From: Catenulispora rubra
GTDB taxonomy: Bacteria > Actinomycetota > Actinomycetes > Streptomycetales > Catenulisporaceae
NCBI RefSeq assembly: GCF_015356825.1
Contig: NZ_JAACYW010000058.1
Location: 1-49,356, forward strand
DNA length: 49,356 nucleotides
Direction: 5' to 3'
Below, piece after piece: positions 1 through 7,974 of the stretch (the first letter of the stretch is position 1; each line of letters opens with the position of its first letter). The notes under the pieces are model-generated. The model was given only the letters and a program-made list of their open reading frames with translations, was not told the DNA's origin and searched no databases. The translations under genes and the position numbers were made by a program.

Positions 1-425
1 GGATCCAAACCCTCAACCTCAAAGTCGAGAAAACAACCCCCACCACCACAACCCTCCGCCTCCCCTGGAGCCAGAACCTCGCCCGCGAAGGCGGCACCCT
101 CTGCGGCCAAGCACTGATGGCAGCAGCCGACACAGCAACGGTCCTGGCCATCGCTGCGGCCCGCGGCGCCTTCTGCCCGATGACGACCGTCCAGCAGAAC
201 ACCACCTTCCAGCGCCCGATCAAGGAAGCGGACGTCCTCATCACGGCCCACGTGACGAAACTCGGGCGCACGCTGGCGTTCACGGACATCACGATGACGC
301 CGGCGCCGCCGGTCGGCGGGGGAGCGGGGACGGAGGCGGAGCAGCCAGCGGGGGAGGCGTCGGCAGAGACACAGCTGGCCCCGCCGGCAGCGCACGCCAC
401 AACCGTGTACGCGCTTCTCGGCTGA
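1..425 (+). CDS. PaaI-like hotdog-fold thioesterase, 5' truncated by window edge
   Basis: The reading frame is open from base 3 to a TGA at 423-425, so the start lies outside the window. The visible part carries the hotdog signature of PaaI-type acyl-CoA thioesterases: a Gly-rich GGTLCGQALMAAADTATVL helix, followed by the TTVQQNTTFQRPI strand and a later strand containing VTKLGRTLAFTDITM. In this family the helix packs at the dimer interface and the enzyme hydrolyses acyl- or aryl-CoA thioesters in the cytoplasm; the substrate cannot be told from this fragment. The C-terminal tail after about codon 110 is Gly/Ala/Glu-rich and probably disordered. It is followed within 80 bases by a tRNA gene. 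Confidence 0.75.
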   Translation, partial: IQTLNLKVEKTTPTTTTLRLPWSQNLAREGGTLCGQALMAAADTATVLAIAAARGAFCPMTTVQQNTTFQRPIKEADVLITAHVTKLGRTLAFTDITMTPAPPVGGGAGTEAEQPAGEASAETQLAPPAAHATTVYALLG

Positions 426-501
426 CCACCCAGCCCCGCCGCACCCACCAAAACGGTGGCGCAACCCCCACCGCGGACCTGATATCGTCTCTACGTCCCG
501 A

Positions 502-573
502 GCCCCCGTAGCTCAGGGGATAGAGCACCGCCCTCCGGAGGCGGGTGCGTAGGTTCGAATCCTACCGGGGGCA
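502..573 (+). tRNA. tRNA-Arg (anticodon CCG)
   Basis: A complete cloverleaf can be drawn. The acceptor arm is 502-508 paired with 566-572, with discriminator A at 573. The anticodon stem is 528-532 with 540-544, the loop is 533-539 and the anticodon CCG is at 535-537, which reads the Arg codon CGG. The T arm is 549-553 with 561-565 around the TTCGAAT loop. The 3' CCA is not encoded, as is common in actinobacteria. Decayed genes follow directly downstream, which is a common setting for integration or deletion next to tRNA genes, but I found no convincing repeat of its 3' end elsewhere in the window. Confidence 0.95.
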
Positions 574-703
574 CATATGATGATCAGCTAATCCGAATGA
601 CGACGTCCGGCGTGATCGTCGGAGGCTTGTTGAATCTGCGTCGCGGGGTGCGAGCGACTGGCATGTGCGCTGCCCGAGGGCTGAGGTATGAGGCCCGAGC
701 GAC

Positions 704-980
704 CTAGGACCGGACGCTGCCGTCCTGGAGCGTGATGTCGATTCGGTAGCTGAGCAGTGCGGGCATGTCGGGGGCGCACGTGGTCGGGTAGGGGGTCACC
801 TTGTCCACAGCCTCGAGCAGGTCCCGCTTGGTCCACGTCGGTGGGCGTACCGGCGGGCACGGCGACGACTACGGTGCCGATGGCCGGGTTGACCATCTCG
901 ATCACCGGGCCGTCGACGGGCACCGCGCGGACGTCGATCCGGTGCGTGGGGGCGGGGAATCTGATCTCGTTGATGTCCAT
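704..980 (-). pseudogene. Small unknown gene broken by a frameshift
   Basis: Read leftward from an ATG at 978-980, the frame gives MDINEIRFPAPTHRIDV and continues to an AVPAGTP segment. At about 840-860 the protein-like sequence moves to another frame, which gives TWTKRDLLEAVDKVTPY and ends as ITLQDGSVRS with a TAG at 704-706. Both halves have actinobacterial codon bias and neither is convincing alone, so one roughly 90-residue protein interrupted by a one-base shift is the best reading. I do not recognise the family. It lies head to head with the decayed MmyB-type regulator gene at 1097, and small genes next to such regulators are often their targets. A sequencing error is an alternative explanation. 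Confidence 0.5.
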
Positions 981-1096
981 GCCCACCAGCGTCAACGGGA
1001 CCGGCGGCCGCATCCAGGGACAAGTGATCCGGTGACAGCAGACACGCACCTTGCGTGCGGGATACAGGTCCAGCCTCAACGAAGCGGAGTGGACGC

Positions 1097-1920
1097 ATGA
1101 ACCGTGCCGAACTTGCCGACTTCCTGCGCACTCGTCGCCAGGCGCTGAAACCAGAGGATCTCGGGCTGCCCCGCACTCGCCGACGCCGCACGAGCGGCCT
1201 GCGTCGCGAGGAGGTCGCCGAGCTGAGCAACATCTCGACGCGATTACTGCAGTCGCATCGAGCAGCAGCGCTGCCCTGGGCCTGGCGAACAGATACTCAC
1301 CGCCGTCGCCCGCACTCTGCGCCTGGCCCCGGGAGCGCGACCACTTGTTCCGCCTCGCCGGCTACCCGAGGCCGCAGCGCGTCGCACGGACCGACCACGT
1401 GAACCCGGGCATGTCAGCGATCTTCCACAGCATGTAGGAAGCTGCGGCGATGATCTTCAATCAGCTCGGTGAAACCCTCGCGCAGAACCACTTCGCCACA
1501 GTGCTGTTCGGAGATCAGACCACGTATACCGACGTGCGCCGTGCCCTGGCCTACCGGTGGTTCATCGACCCGGTCGAACGGGCCCTGTTCCCCGAGCAGG
1601 ACCACGCCCGGCACGGACGCACCATCGCGGCGCAACTGCGTGGAGCCCAGGAGCGCGACTCCACTGGTCCTCGCGTCCAGGCGCTCGTCGACACGCTACG
1701 ACGCGCGAGCCAGGAATCCGCGCAGATCTGGAGCGACCACCCGGTTGCAGGCCTGCACCGCGCGCCCAAGCGCATCGAACACCCCCGGCTCGGCGTCCTC
1801 GATCTTCATGGACAGAGCCTGCTTGACCCCGACCAGTCCCAACTGCTGACCGTCTTCACCGCCCCGGTCGGCAGCGGGAGCCTCGGCAAGCTCCTGCACC
1901 TCGTTGGGCAACCGGCCTGA
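1097..1920 (+). pseudogene. MmyB-like XRE-family transcriptional regulator, frameshifted
   Basis: Three pieces together spell a standard MmyB-type regulator of about 270 residues. Piece one starts at ATG 1097 (MNRAELADFLRTRRQAL) and includes the helix-turn-helix region GLRREEVAELSNIST. Near 1240 the sequence moves to another frame (YCSRIEQQR...GEQILTAVARTLRL). Near 1330 it moves again (RERDHLFRLAGYP...RTDHVNPGM). There is an in-frame TAG at 1435-1437, after which the C-terminal ligand-binding PAS-like half continues (NQLGETLAQNHFA...YRWFIDP...LLDPDQSQLLTVFTAP) to a TGA at 1918-1920. Members of this family bind DNA through the N-terminal HTH and a small ligand through the C-terminal half. With two frameshifts and a stop, no functional product is expected unless these are sequence errors. 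Confidence 0.85.
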
Positions 1921-1974
1921 TCGAGGCAGCCAACAGGGATGACCCGAAGCGGTGGTCTTGACGCGGGGGAGTAA

Positions 1975-1994
1975 GTTATAGAGCGACCACTAAC
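1975..1994 (+). promoter_or_regulatory. Imperfect inverted repeat upstream of the NTF2-like/TetR pair
   Basis: The stretch begins GTTATAG and ends CACTAAC, half-sites that agree with dyad symmetry at five of seven positions around a six-base centre. It lies 12 bases upstream of the GTG start at 2007 and just before the ribosome binding site AGGAG. That position suits autoregulation by the TetR protein encoded second in the operon. The symmetry is weak, so this is only a candidate. Confidence 0.3.
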
Positions 1995-2006
1995 CTAGGA
2001 GCGAAC

Positions 2007-2492
2007 GTGACAGTGAACATGACAGCCAAGGACGACGGCGCCGACACCCGGACTGCTGCGCAGCACGCGGTGGCCGAGCACCTGCGCCTCACCGCCGCGG
2101 GGAACACTGCCGAGTGGGTGGCGCTGTTCGCCCCGGACGGGGTGCTCGAGTTTCCGTACGCGCCGGTCGGCGTGCCTCGGCAGGTGAAGGGACGGGAGGC
2201 GTTGTTCGAGCACATGAGCCACTTTCCTGAGACGTTCGACGTCGAGTTCGTCGACCTGGTGTTCCACGACACGGTCGACCCGAGTCTGGCGATCGCTGAA
2301 TTCCGCTCGAAGGGCACTGCGCTGGCGACCGGCAAGCCGTACCGGCAGACGTGCATCTCCGTCGTCCGCACCGATGGCGACGGGCTCATCACGCACTACC
2401 TGGACTACTGGAACCCGCTGGTGGCGATCGAGGCCCTGACGCCGGACGACGCCGCGGCGGTCCCGGAGCCCGCCGTGACTTTTGGAGGCTGA
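2007..2492 (+). CDS. NTF2-like (SnoaL / PhzA-PhzB type) protein
   Basis: This 161-residue protein starts at GTG 2007, preceded by AGGAG at about 1997-2001. It matches the cone-shaped NTF2/SnoaL fold: an N-terminal helix (AEHLRLTAAGNTAEWVALFA), DGVLEFPYAP, then the KGREALFEHMSHFP segment and a final ITHYLDYWNPL strand. The YAPxGxPRxxxG region resembles PhzA/PhzB and related uncharacterised cyclase- or isomerase-like proteins. The catalysed reaction is unknown; relatives include polyketide cyclases, steroid isomerases and binding proteins. The TetR gene follows after 20 bases and is probably co-transcribed, so the regulator may respond to this enzyme's substrate. Confidence 0.85.
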   Translation: MTVNMTAKDDGADTRTAAQHAVAEHLRLTAAGNTAEWVALFAPDGVLEFPYAPVGVPRQVKGREALFEHMSHFPETFDVEFVDLVFHDTVDPSLAIAEFRSKGTALATGKPYRQTCISVVRTDGDGLITHYLDYWNPLVAIEALTPDDAAAVPEPAVTFGG

Positions 2493-2512
2493 AGAACGGC
2501 CGTGTTTAACTG

Positions 2513-3073
2513 ATGCCCATGCCCGCCGCCGGCAGCAGTTCCAAGAGCGACGAACGACGCCAGGCCATCGTGGCCGCCGTAGTCGGTTGCTTCGCGCAAA
2601 AGGGCTTCTACGGCACGACGACGCACGAGATCGCCGATTGGGTCGGCGTCTCACAGCCGTATCTCTACCGCCTGTACGCGAACAAGGAAGCGTTGTTCGC
2701 CGCGGCTGTCGACCACGTGTCCGTCGTGATGACCGAAACCCTGCTCGCGCACTCCCCGGCTCCGGGCGGCGGGGCCGAGCCGGGATCCGAGGCCGCGCTG
2801 GACGCGGCGCGCGGCGGCTACGCCGCCCTCGTCGCGGACCCGGCAATCCTGCGTTTCCTCATGCACGCGAACTGCGCAGTCGGGGAGCCGCTGGTGGCGC
2901 AGGCCGTGCGCCGGTGCTACGCCAAGCAGGTCGACACCGTCCGGTACATGCTCGGCGGCGACGACGAAGCCGTGCGGCGCTGGTTCGGCGCCGGAATGCT
3001 CGACAATGTGGTCACGGTGCTGGGTCTGGCCGATATCGACGAGCCGTGGGCGCACGTCCTGAGGGCCGACTGA
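2513..3073 (+). CDS. TetR-family transcriptional regulator
   Basis: This 186-residue protein starts at ATG 2513; a second Met two codons later is an alternative start. The N-terminal HTH is clear: RRQAIVAAVVGCFAQKGFYG, then TTTHEIADWVGVSQPYLYRL and the YANKEALFAAAVD helix, at about residues 14-65. The C-terminal region (about 90-180) is a helical ligand pocket with no recognised family. Such proteins usually repress their own and adjacent genes and release DNA on binding a ligand. The adjacent NTF2-like gene is the most likely target. It is not closely similar to the two TetR paralogues at 9954 and 20200. Confidence 0.9.
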   Translation: MPMPAAGSSSKSDERRQAIVAAVVGCFAQKGFYGTTTHEIADWVGVSQPYLYRLYANKEALFAAAVDHVSVVMTETLLAHSPAPGGGAEPGSEAALDAARGGYAALVADPAILRFLMHANCAVGEPLVAQAVRRCYAKQVDTVRYMLGGDDEAVRRWFGAGMLDNVVTVLGLADIDEPWAHVLRAD

Positions 3074-3103
3074 CTCGACAGCGGGGTCGGCGTCAGCTCC
3101 AAA

Positions 3104-3120
3104 GATGCTGTTCAAGCATC
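3104..3120. terminator. Short hairpin between convergent genes
   Basis: GATGCT and AGCATC pair perfectly around a GTTCA loop, in the gap between the converging TetR gene (ends 3073) and cupin gene (ends 3199). The stem is only six base pairs with no T tract, so its strength as a terminator is uncertain. Confidence 0.25.
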
Positions 3121-3198
3121 GCGCCTCATCGCGTCCGGAGGAAGGGCAAGCGTCGTGGCCCGCTCTTTAAGCCTGTGGCAGTGGTTCGTCGCCTTGCG

Positions 3199-3900
3199 TC
3201 ATTCGAGCTTGTACGTGTCGAGCCGGCCGCACATGCCCAGGGCCCGACTCGCGGCCTCCGGCGGCTGTTCGCAGCGCAGCGCGGCCTGCAGGAGGTGGTC
3301 GGTGCGCCCAGCTCGCAGAGTTCTGAGCTGCTCGGCAGTCTGCTGGGCGGCCGCGAGCGGCCCCGAGCGCCATACCGTCTCCCAACGGTCCAGTCGGTCG
3401 GTGCGCAGCGCCACGGCCTGCCGGTAGAAGTGTTCGAGCGAGGCGGTGCGTCCTGCGGCCAGGTCGGCGCCGAGCGCGGAGTAGCCCTCGATCGCGAGGT
3501 CCCGGCGGCGGTGGGCGTCCGCTTCGGTGTGCACCTGGGCCGCGCGCTGGTAGGCCTCCGGGTCGGCCAGGATGTCCGGGGGGAAGGCGAGTACGGCGTC
3601 GCCGGCCTCCGGCAGGCCGCTGTTCTGCATCACCACCACGACTTGCAGTGCTCCGTCGAGGTTGATGGCGCGGTGGATCGTTCCGGGACCGAACCAGACG
3701 ACGGTCCCGGGCCGCAGCTCGGTTCGAGCCGGGCCCGCAGCGGTCAGCGTGTGCAGTTCCCCGCGGCCGCCGACGACTACGTACGCCTCCGTACAGGCGA
3801 GGTGGACGTGGGGGGAGCCGCCGCACAGCCCGTCCGCGGCGTCCCAGTCGTAGACGTGCAGCCGGGAGACCGCGGTCCCGCCGGGAAACGTCGACGTCAT
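3199..3900 (-). CDS. Cupin-domain protein of the glycoside operon
   Basis: This 233-residue protein starts at ATG 3900, overlapping the oxidase stop in an ATGA arrangement, and is the last gene of the leftward operon. The N-terminal half (about 25-100) is a single cupin barrel: SPHVHLACTEAYVVVGGRG provides the His, His and Glu ligands, and LRPGTVVWFGPGTIHRAIN the second motif with its His. The C-terminal half is helical and Ala/Arg-rich, with no recognised fold. Cupins in sugar operons act as isomerases, epimerases, lyases or sugar sensors; nothing here picks one. Tight coupling to the GMC oxidase suggests it acts on the oxidised sugar or its product, which is inference. Confidence 0.75.
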   Translation of the reverse strand: MTSTFPGGTAVSRLHVYDWDAADGLCGGSPHVHLACTEAYVVVGGRGELHTLTAAGPARTELRPGTVVWFGPGTIHRAINLDGALQVVVVMQNSGLPEAGDAVLAFPPDILADPEAYQRAAQVHTEADAHRRRDLAIEGYSALGADLAAGRTASLEHFYRQAVALRTDRLDRWETVWRSGPLAAAQQTAEQLRTLRAGRTDHLLQAALRCEQPPEAASRALGMCGRLDTYKLE

Positions 3901-5483
3901 GTGCTGAGCTCCGCGGCGATTCGCTGTGCCGCGCGAACGGCGAGAGCGACGCTGGTGATGGTCGGGTTGCAGGCGGTCGATGTGGGGATCACGTTGTTGC
4001 CGCCGATGACGAGGTTCTCGATGCCCCAGACCCGGCCGTAGGTGTCGCAGACGGACTCGCCGTCGTCGGCCGGGCCCATCCGCGTGCTTCCCTGGTAGTG
4101 CAGCGACGATCCGCCCGGCATGAACGCCGGTTCGCCGAGGACGAACTCACCCACCAGGCGCCCGGCTCTGACTGCCTCCTCGCGCAGACGCTCGACTGTC
4201 TCCGCGTCGCGCGAGGTGAGCGTGTAGTGGATGGTCATCGCGGGCATTCCGAATGCGTCGGTCTCGGTGTCGCTGAACTCGATCGCGTCGCTGAACTGAA
4301 GTTCCTTCGCGCCGTACCAGGCCAGGCCCGCGTTCGGCACACGCGCTCCGTCCACTCCGGTGTCGTATCGTCCGGTCGGTGCGACACCTGCCGCAAGGAT
4401 CATCGGGCTGCGTGAACCGGGGTGGACCTGGCCCTGCATGGGGCGGATTCCCTCGACGTAGGGAATCAGGACCGCGCCGACCGGGCGGACGCCGTCGGCC
4501 AGCGGCTCGACTTTCCCCGACAGCGCGTCATGCAGCCTGATCGCGCCGATCACTTTGAGATGGTCGTTGAGGTAGCGGCCCAGCGCGCGGGGCCGGATCT
4601 GCGAGGCGAACAGCAGTTGCGGCGTCCGCAGAGCGTCGGCGGCCACGACGACGCGCGTGGCATGTACTTCGTAGATCTCGCCGGAGCTCCGGTCCATCAG
4701 CTCGACCCCGACGGCCTTCCGGCCATGAAGGACGATCCGGCGGGCCAGGGTATCCGGCCGGAGCTCGAAGGCCCCGTCACCGCGTGCGTCGTCGAGCAGG
4801 TCGCCGAGAATCACGTTCGTGCCCGAGATGCGTGTTCCGTCCGCGTCGTTGGTGACCGCGAACGGTGTGAGCTGGACCGGCGGAGCATCGGGCGCGGTGC
4901 CGTCGAACGCGTCCCCGAGCAGCGATACGAGCTTCGCCAGGAGCGGGTCCCCGCCGTCGAGGTCGCGCGATACGTGGAGCAGCCGGTCGGCCTCGGCGTA
5001 GGCGGCTTCCAACTCGTCTTCGGGAATGAAGTCGATCCGTTCGGATCCGCTGGGCCGGGGCACCGACGCCGTCCAGTGCACGCCCATGCCTCCCACGCCA
5101 CTCGACATGCCGGCGGCGGGCAATCCGAACTCGCCGGGCAGGCGCGATCGCGGTCCGGCCAGGAAGAGTGCCGGACGCAGAAGCAGCGCCGGGTCCGAGT
5201 CCGGCTCGACGGCCCGTCCGGCCTCGTAGAACGGTGCCTCCACGTGCGGACGCCCTGAATCAGGCCCCTGTGCCGACTGCTGAGCGGCGCTTCGCTCGGC
5301 CGCGGACAGGTTCTGCACGTGCTCGCCGATGCGGGCGTTGAGGACGGGGCCGGCTTCGACCATGAGGACTCTGGCATGCGGCGCGCTGTCGGCGATCACC
5401 CTCGCGAAGGTGGAACCGACGGGTCCGCTTCCGACGATGAGGACGTCGACATCGTTCCCTGATATCCGCTTCGACTCACTCAC
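3897..5483 (-). CDS. GMC-family flavoprotein oxidase, pyranose-oxidase / glycoside 3-oxidase-like
   Basis: I chose the GTG at 5483, which overlaps the end of the upstream GH2 gene, giving 528 residues. The FAD-binding GSGPVG lies at residues 18-23. GMGVHWTAS (His136) aligns with the HWT motif in which fungal and actinobacterial pyranose oxidases attach FAD covalently to His. Near the C-terminus, SSLHYQGSTRMG (His462) and ACNPTITSVALA (Asn506) match the catalytic His/Asn pair of pyranose oxidases, with nearly the same spacing. Members oxidise C2 or C3 of free sugars or glycosides, and actinobacterial relatives include C-glycoside 3-oxidases. Its neighbours are a GH2 glycosidase, a TIM-barrel isomerase and a cupin, consistent with an oxidative glycoside pathway. 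No signal peptide is seen, so it is probably cytoplasmic. The assignment to GMC is firm; the regiospecificity is inferred. Confidence 0.85.
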   Translation of the reverse strand: MSESKRISGNDVDVLIVGSGPVGSTFARVIADSAPHARVLMVEAGPVLNARIGEHVQNLSAAERSAAQQSAQGPDSGRPHVEAPFYEAGRAVEPDSDPALLLRPALFLAGPRSRLPGEFGLPAAGMSSGVGGMGVHWTASVPRPSGSERIDFIPEDELEAAYAEADRLLHVSRDLDGGDPLLAKLVSLLGDAFDGTAPDAPPVQLTPFAVTNDADGTRISGTNVILGDLLDDARGDGAFELRPDTLARRIVLHGRKAVGVELMDRSSGEIYEVHATRVVVAADALRTPQLLFASQIRPRALGRYLNDHLKVIGAIRLHDALSGKVEPLADGVRPVGAVLIPYVEGIRPMQGQVHPGSRSPMILAAGVAPTGRYDTGVDGARVPNAGLAWYGAKELQFSDAIEFSDTETDAFGMPAMTIHYTLTSRDAETVERLREEAVRAGRLVGEFVLGEPAFMPGGSSLHYQGSTRMGPADDGESVCDTYGRVWGIENLVIGGNNVIPTSTACNPTITSVALAVRAAQRIAAELST

Positions 5484-7974
5484 CTGCGACACGTCCGTTC
5501 GTGAAAGAGGTGACGCTGAGCCCCGTCGGATCGCCTTCGAAGGCGACGCGGACCGGCTCACCTGGCCGCAGGTCGAGGTAGTTTCCAGAGAACGTCGCAT
5601 CGGGTGCCTCGATGCACGTGAAGTAGCTGTACCCGTCCGCGGTGAGCGTGATCTCGTTCGACCCGGTCACGGTCGCCTCCACCTTCGAGGCGGGGAACGC
5701 GATCTCCTTGAGACGTCCGAAGAAGCACCGGTTCGAGGGCAGGCCGTCGAAGGACACCCAGGCGACCCGATCCGGTCCCGTCCCGAGGTCGGCGAGGTCG
5801 GCCGACCAGACGGGCACGGAAGCACCGGGTCCGAGGCGGGCTTCGACCGACGCGCGGACGAGGGCGCCGCCGTCGATGGTCGAGACGTCGACGGCGAGCG
5901 TCGAGGCGAAGTCGGCGACGCCGCTGTTGGTGACCCACAGCTCCAGGCCCCGGACGGACTTGAGGAAGGTCGCGATGACCGGGGCGAACGCCCGCTGCAC
6001 GAAGAAGTACGCGGCCTTGGGCGTCAGCTCGTGGTCGATGATCGACCAGCTCATGCCCGGCCAGGAGTCGTTGAACTGCCAGATCAGCGCACCGCTGTTG
6101 TGCGGTTGGCGTCGGCGGTAGTGCTCGATCCCGTATTTGAGGCCTTCGGCCTGGGTCGCCATCGTGAAGTCGACGTAGCTGTCGAGGTCGGTCGGCAGCC
6201 CGGTCTCCACCGCGAGCAGGTCGTCGGCTTTGCGTTTCGGCGTGTCCTTGATGTGGGCGTCGAACGCCGGGCTGTGAAGCGTGAGCTGTCCAGGAGAGAT
6301 CCAGCGCTCGAGGGTTGATCGCGCCGGAGAGGCGTGCAGTCCGAACTCGCTGATGAACTTCCCGGTGTCGTACTTGTAGCGCTCGAAGTGCATCGCCTCG
6401 CCTCGGCTCGCGTACGTCTCCGGCGACGTGGCTCCGACGTTGACGCCGTGCCACACCTCCCACGCGTGACGGTCACCGTCCAGGACGCCGTTCGTGCGCC
6501 CGGGGTCGTTCTCGCCGTACGGGCTTCCCGGCCAGTACGGAATCTCGGGTGAGTGCTCTGCGATGAGCGCCGGGAACAGCTCGTGGAAGAACCCGTATCC
6601 CCAGTTGCCCGGTGCGAAGTCCCCGTAGACCAGCTGGTGCTTGGGGTGGACCTCGTTGTTGCCGGCCCACAGCGCGAGGCTTGGATGATTGCGCAGGCGC
6701 TTCACCTGGAAGTCCGCCTCGAGCGCCACTTCGCGGGCGAAACCGGGCTCTTCGCTGGGATAGTCCATGCAGGCGAAGAGGAAGTCCTGCCAGATGAGGA
6801 TGCCGAGTTCGTCGGCGGCCCTGTAGAAGGCGTCGTCCTCGTAGATCCCGCCGCCCCAGACCCGCAGCATGTTCATGTTGCCGTTCTTCGCCAGGCCCAC
6901 CAGCTCGCGGTAGGTCTGCGCGGTCGTGGTGCCGAGCATCATCGTCGTCGGAACGGTGCACGCGCCGCGCGCGTAGACGGGGAATCCGTTGAGCACGAAC
7001 CGGAAGAGCCGGCCGCCGTCGGGATCGTCGGACCGGTCGAGCTCGATCGTCCGGATCCCGACGCGGGCCGTGACTTCGTCCCCTGACGTCGCGACGCGTA
7101 GGTCGTACAGCGCGGGAGTCCCGAGATCGTGCGTCCACCACGGCTGGACGTCCTCAAGCGCGAAGCACACCCGGCCGTCGACGGTCACGCCTTCAACCAC
7201 TGCACCGGTCGGGGAGGTGAGCGTGACGGAGGCCGGCCCGTCGGCGACCACTGACACGACGACGGTCGCCGTTCGCGCCTCCAGGTCGACGGCGGAGGTC
7301 GAGAAGTGCCACTCCTCGATGACCGGGCCGGACGTGCTGACCAGCTCGACCGGCATCCAGATGCCGACGGACGGCAGCCGGGGTGCGAAATCCCAGCCCC
7401 AGGAATACGTCGGCTTGCGCCGCATCGTGTAGGCGAGGTCGTTGAAGTTGGCACCGGTGCCGTCCTTCTGCGCCTCCTCGACGGCCTCGGGGGCGATGGC
7501 GGCGAACGCGATCGTCGAGCGTCGGGCCGTCTCAAGGATGTTCTCCGGCACCTCGATGCCTTCCAGCGGCGGCGTGAACATCAGCACGAGCTCGTTCTCG
7601 GCCCGGACCGCGTCGGTGATGTCGAACCGCGCGGGCCGGAACATGTTCTCGTGGTGTCCCAGCACCTTGCCGTTGAGCCACACCGTCACCACGGTGTCGA
7701 GGCCGTGGAAGTCCAAGCGCAGGCGGCCGTCCTCGGCGACGGGCGGCGAGGCGAACCTGGTCCGGTACCACCAGGTCTTCTCCGCCACCCAGCCGGCGAG
7801 CCGTTCGTTATCGTCGAGGTAGGGATGCGGCAGCCGGCCTGCTTCGACGAGCGAGGCGTGGACTTCGCCCGGCACGGTCACCGGGAACCAGTCGAGGTCC
7901 GCGATGGCGGTCACCGGGACCGGCGCGTCGGTGAACGCCAGCTCGAACTCGCTCAAGGGCGTGTGTTCCGTCAT
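5476..7974 (-). CDS. GH2 beta-mannosidase-like glycoside hydrolase (paralogue A)
   Basis: This 832-residue protein starts at ATG 7974, sharing an ATGA with the isomerase stop. It has the GH2 architecture: an N-terminal sugar-binding jelly roll (FHGLDTVVTVWLNGKVLG), Ig-like domains, and a TIM barrel with RVWGGGIYEDDAFYRAADE. The acid/base is expected at Glu441 in WAGNNEVHP and the nucleophile at Glu543 in FISEFGLHASP. The length and the NNEVH form fit the beta-mannosidase branch rather than beta-galactosidase or glucuronidase. It cleaves terminal beta-linked sugars with retention. No export signal is present, so it should act on imported oligosaccharides. A paralogue with the same motifs is encoded at 10736. 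The exact substrate (beta-mannoside or another glycoside) is not decided by sequence. Confidence 0.93.
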   Translation of the reverse strand: MTEHTPLSEFELAFTDAPVPVTAIADLDWFPVTVPGEVHASLVEAGRLPHPYLDDNERLAGWVAEKTWWYRTRFASPPVAEDGRLRLDFHGLDTVVTVWLNGKVLGHHENMFRPARFDITDAVRAENELVLMFTPPLEGIEVPENILETARRSTIAFAAIAPEAVEEAQKDGTGANFNDLAYTMRRKPTYSWGWDFAPRLPSVGIWMPVELVSTSGPVIEEWHFSTSAVDLEARTATVVVSVVADGPASVTLTSPTGAVVEGVTVDGRVCFALEDVQPWWTHDLGTPALYDLRVATSGDEVTARVGIRTIELDRSDDPDGGRLFRFVLNGFPVYARGACTVPTTMMLGTTTAQTYRELVGLAKNGNMNMLRVWGGGIYEDDAFYRAADELGILIWQDFLFACMDYPSEEPGFAREVALEADFQVKRLRNHPSLALWAGNNEVHPKHQLVYGDFAPGNWGYGFFHELFPALIAEHSPEIPYWPGSPYGENDPGRTNGVLDGDRHAWEVWHGVNVGATSPETYASRGEAMHFERYKYDTGKFISEFGLHASPARSTLERWISPGQLTLHSPAFDAHIKDTPKRKADDLLAVETGLPTDLDSYVDFTMATQAEGLKYGIEHYRRRQPHNSGALIWQFNDSWPGMSWSIIDHELTPKAAYFFVQRAFAPVIATFLKSVRGLELWVTNSGVADFASTLAVDVSTIDGGALVRASVEARLGPGASVPVWSADLADLGTGPDRVAWVSFDGLPSNRCFFGRLKEIAFPASKVEATVTGSNEITLTADGYSYFTCIEAPDATFSGNYLDLRPGEPVRVAFEGDPTGLSVTSFTNGRVAGE

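Noticed and set aside
1958..1986. A sigma-70-like promoter starting with TTGACG
   Set aside because: No -10-like hexamer lies 16-18 bases downstream; the TTATAG sequence is only 12 bases away.
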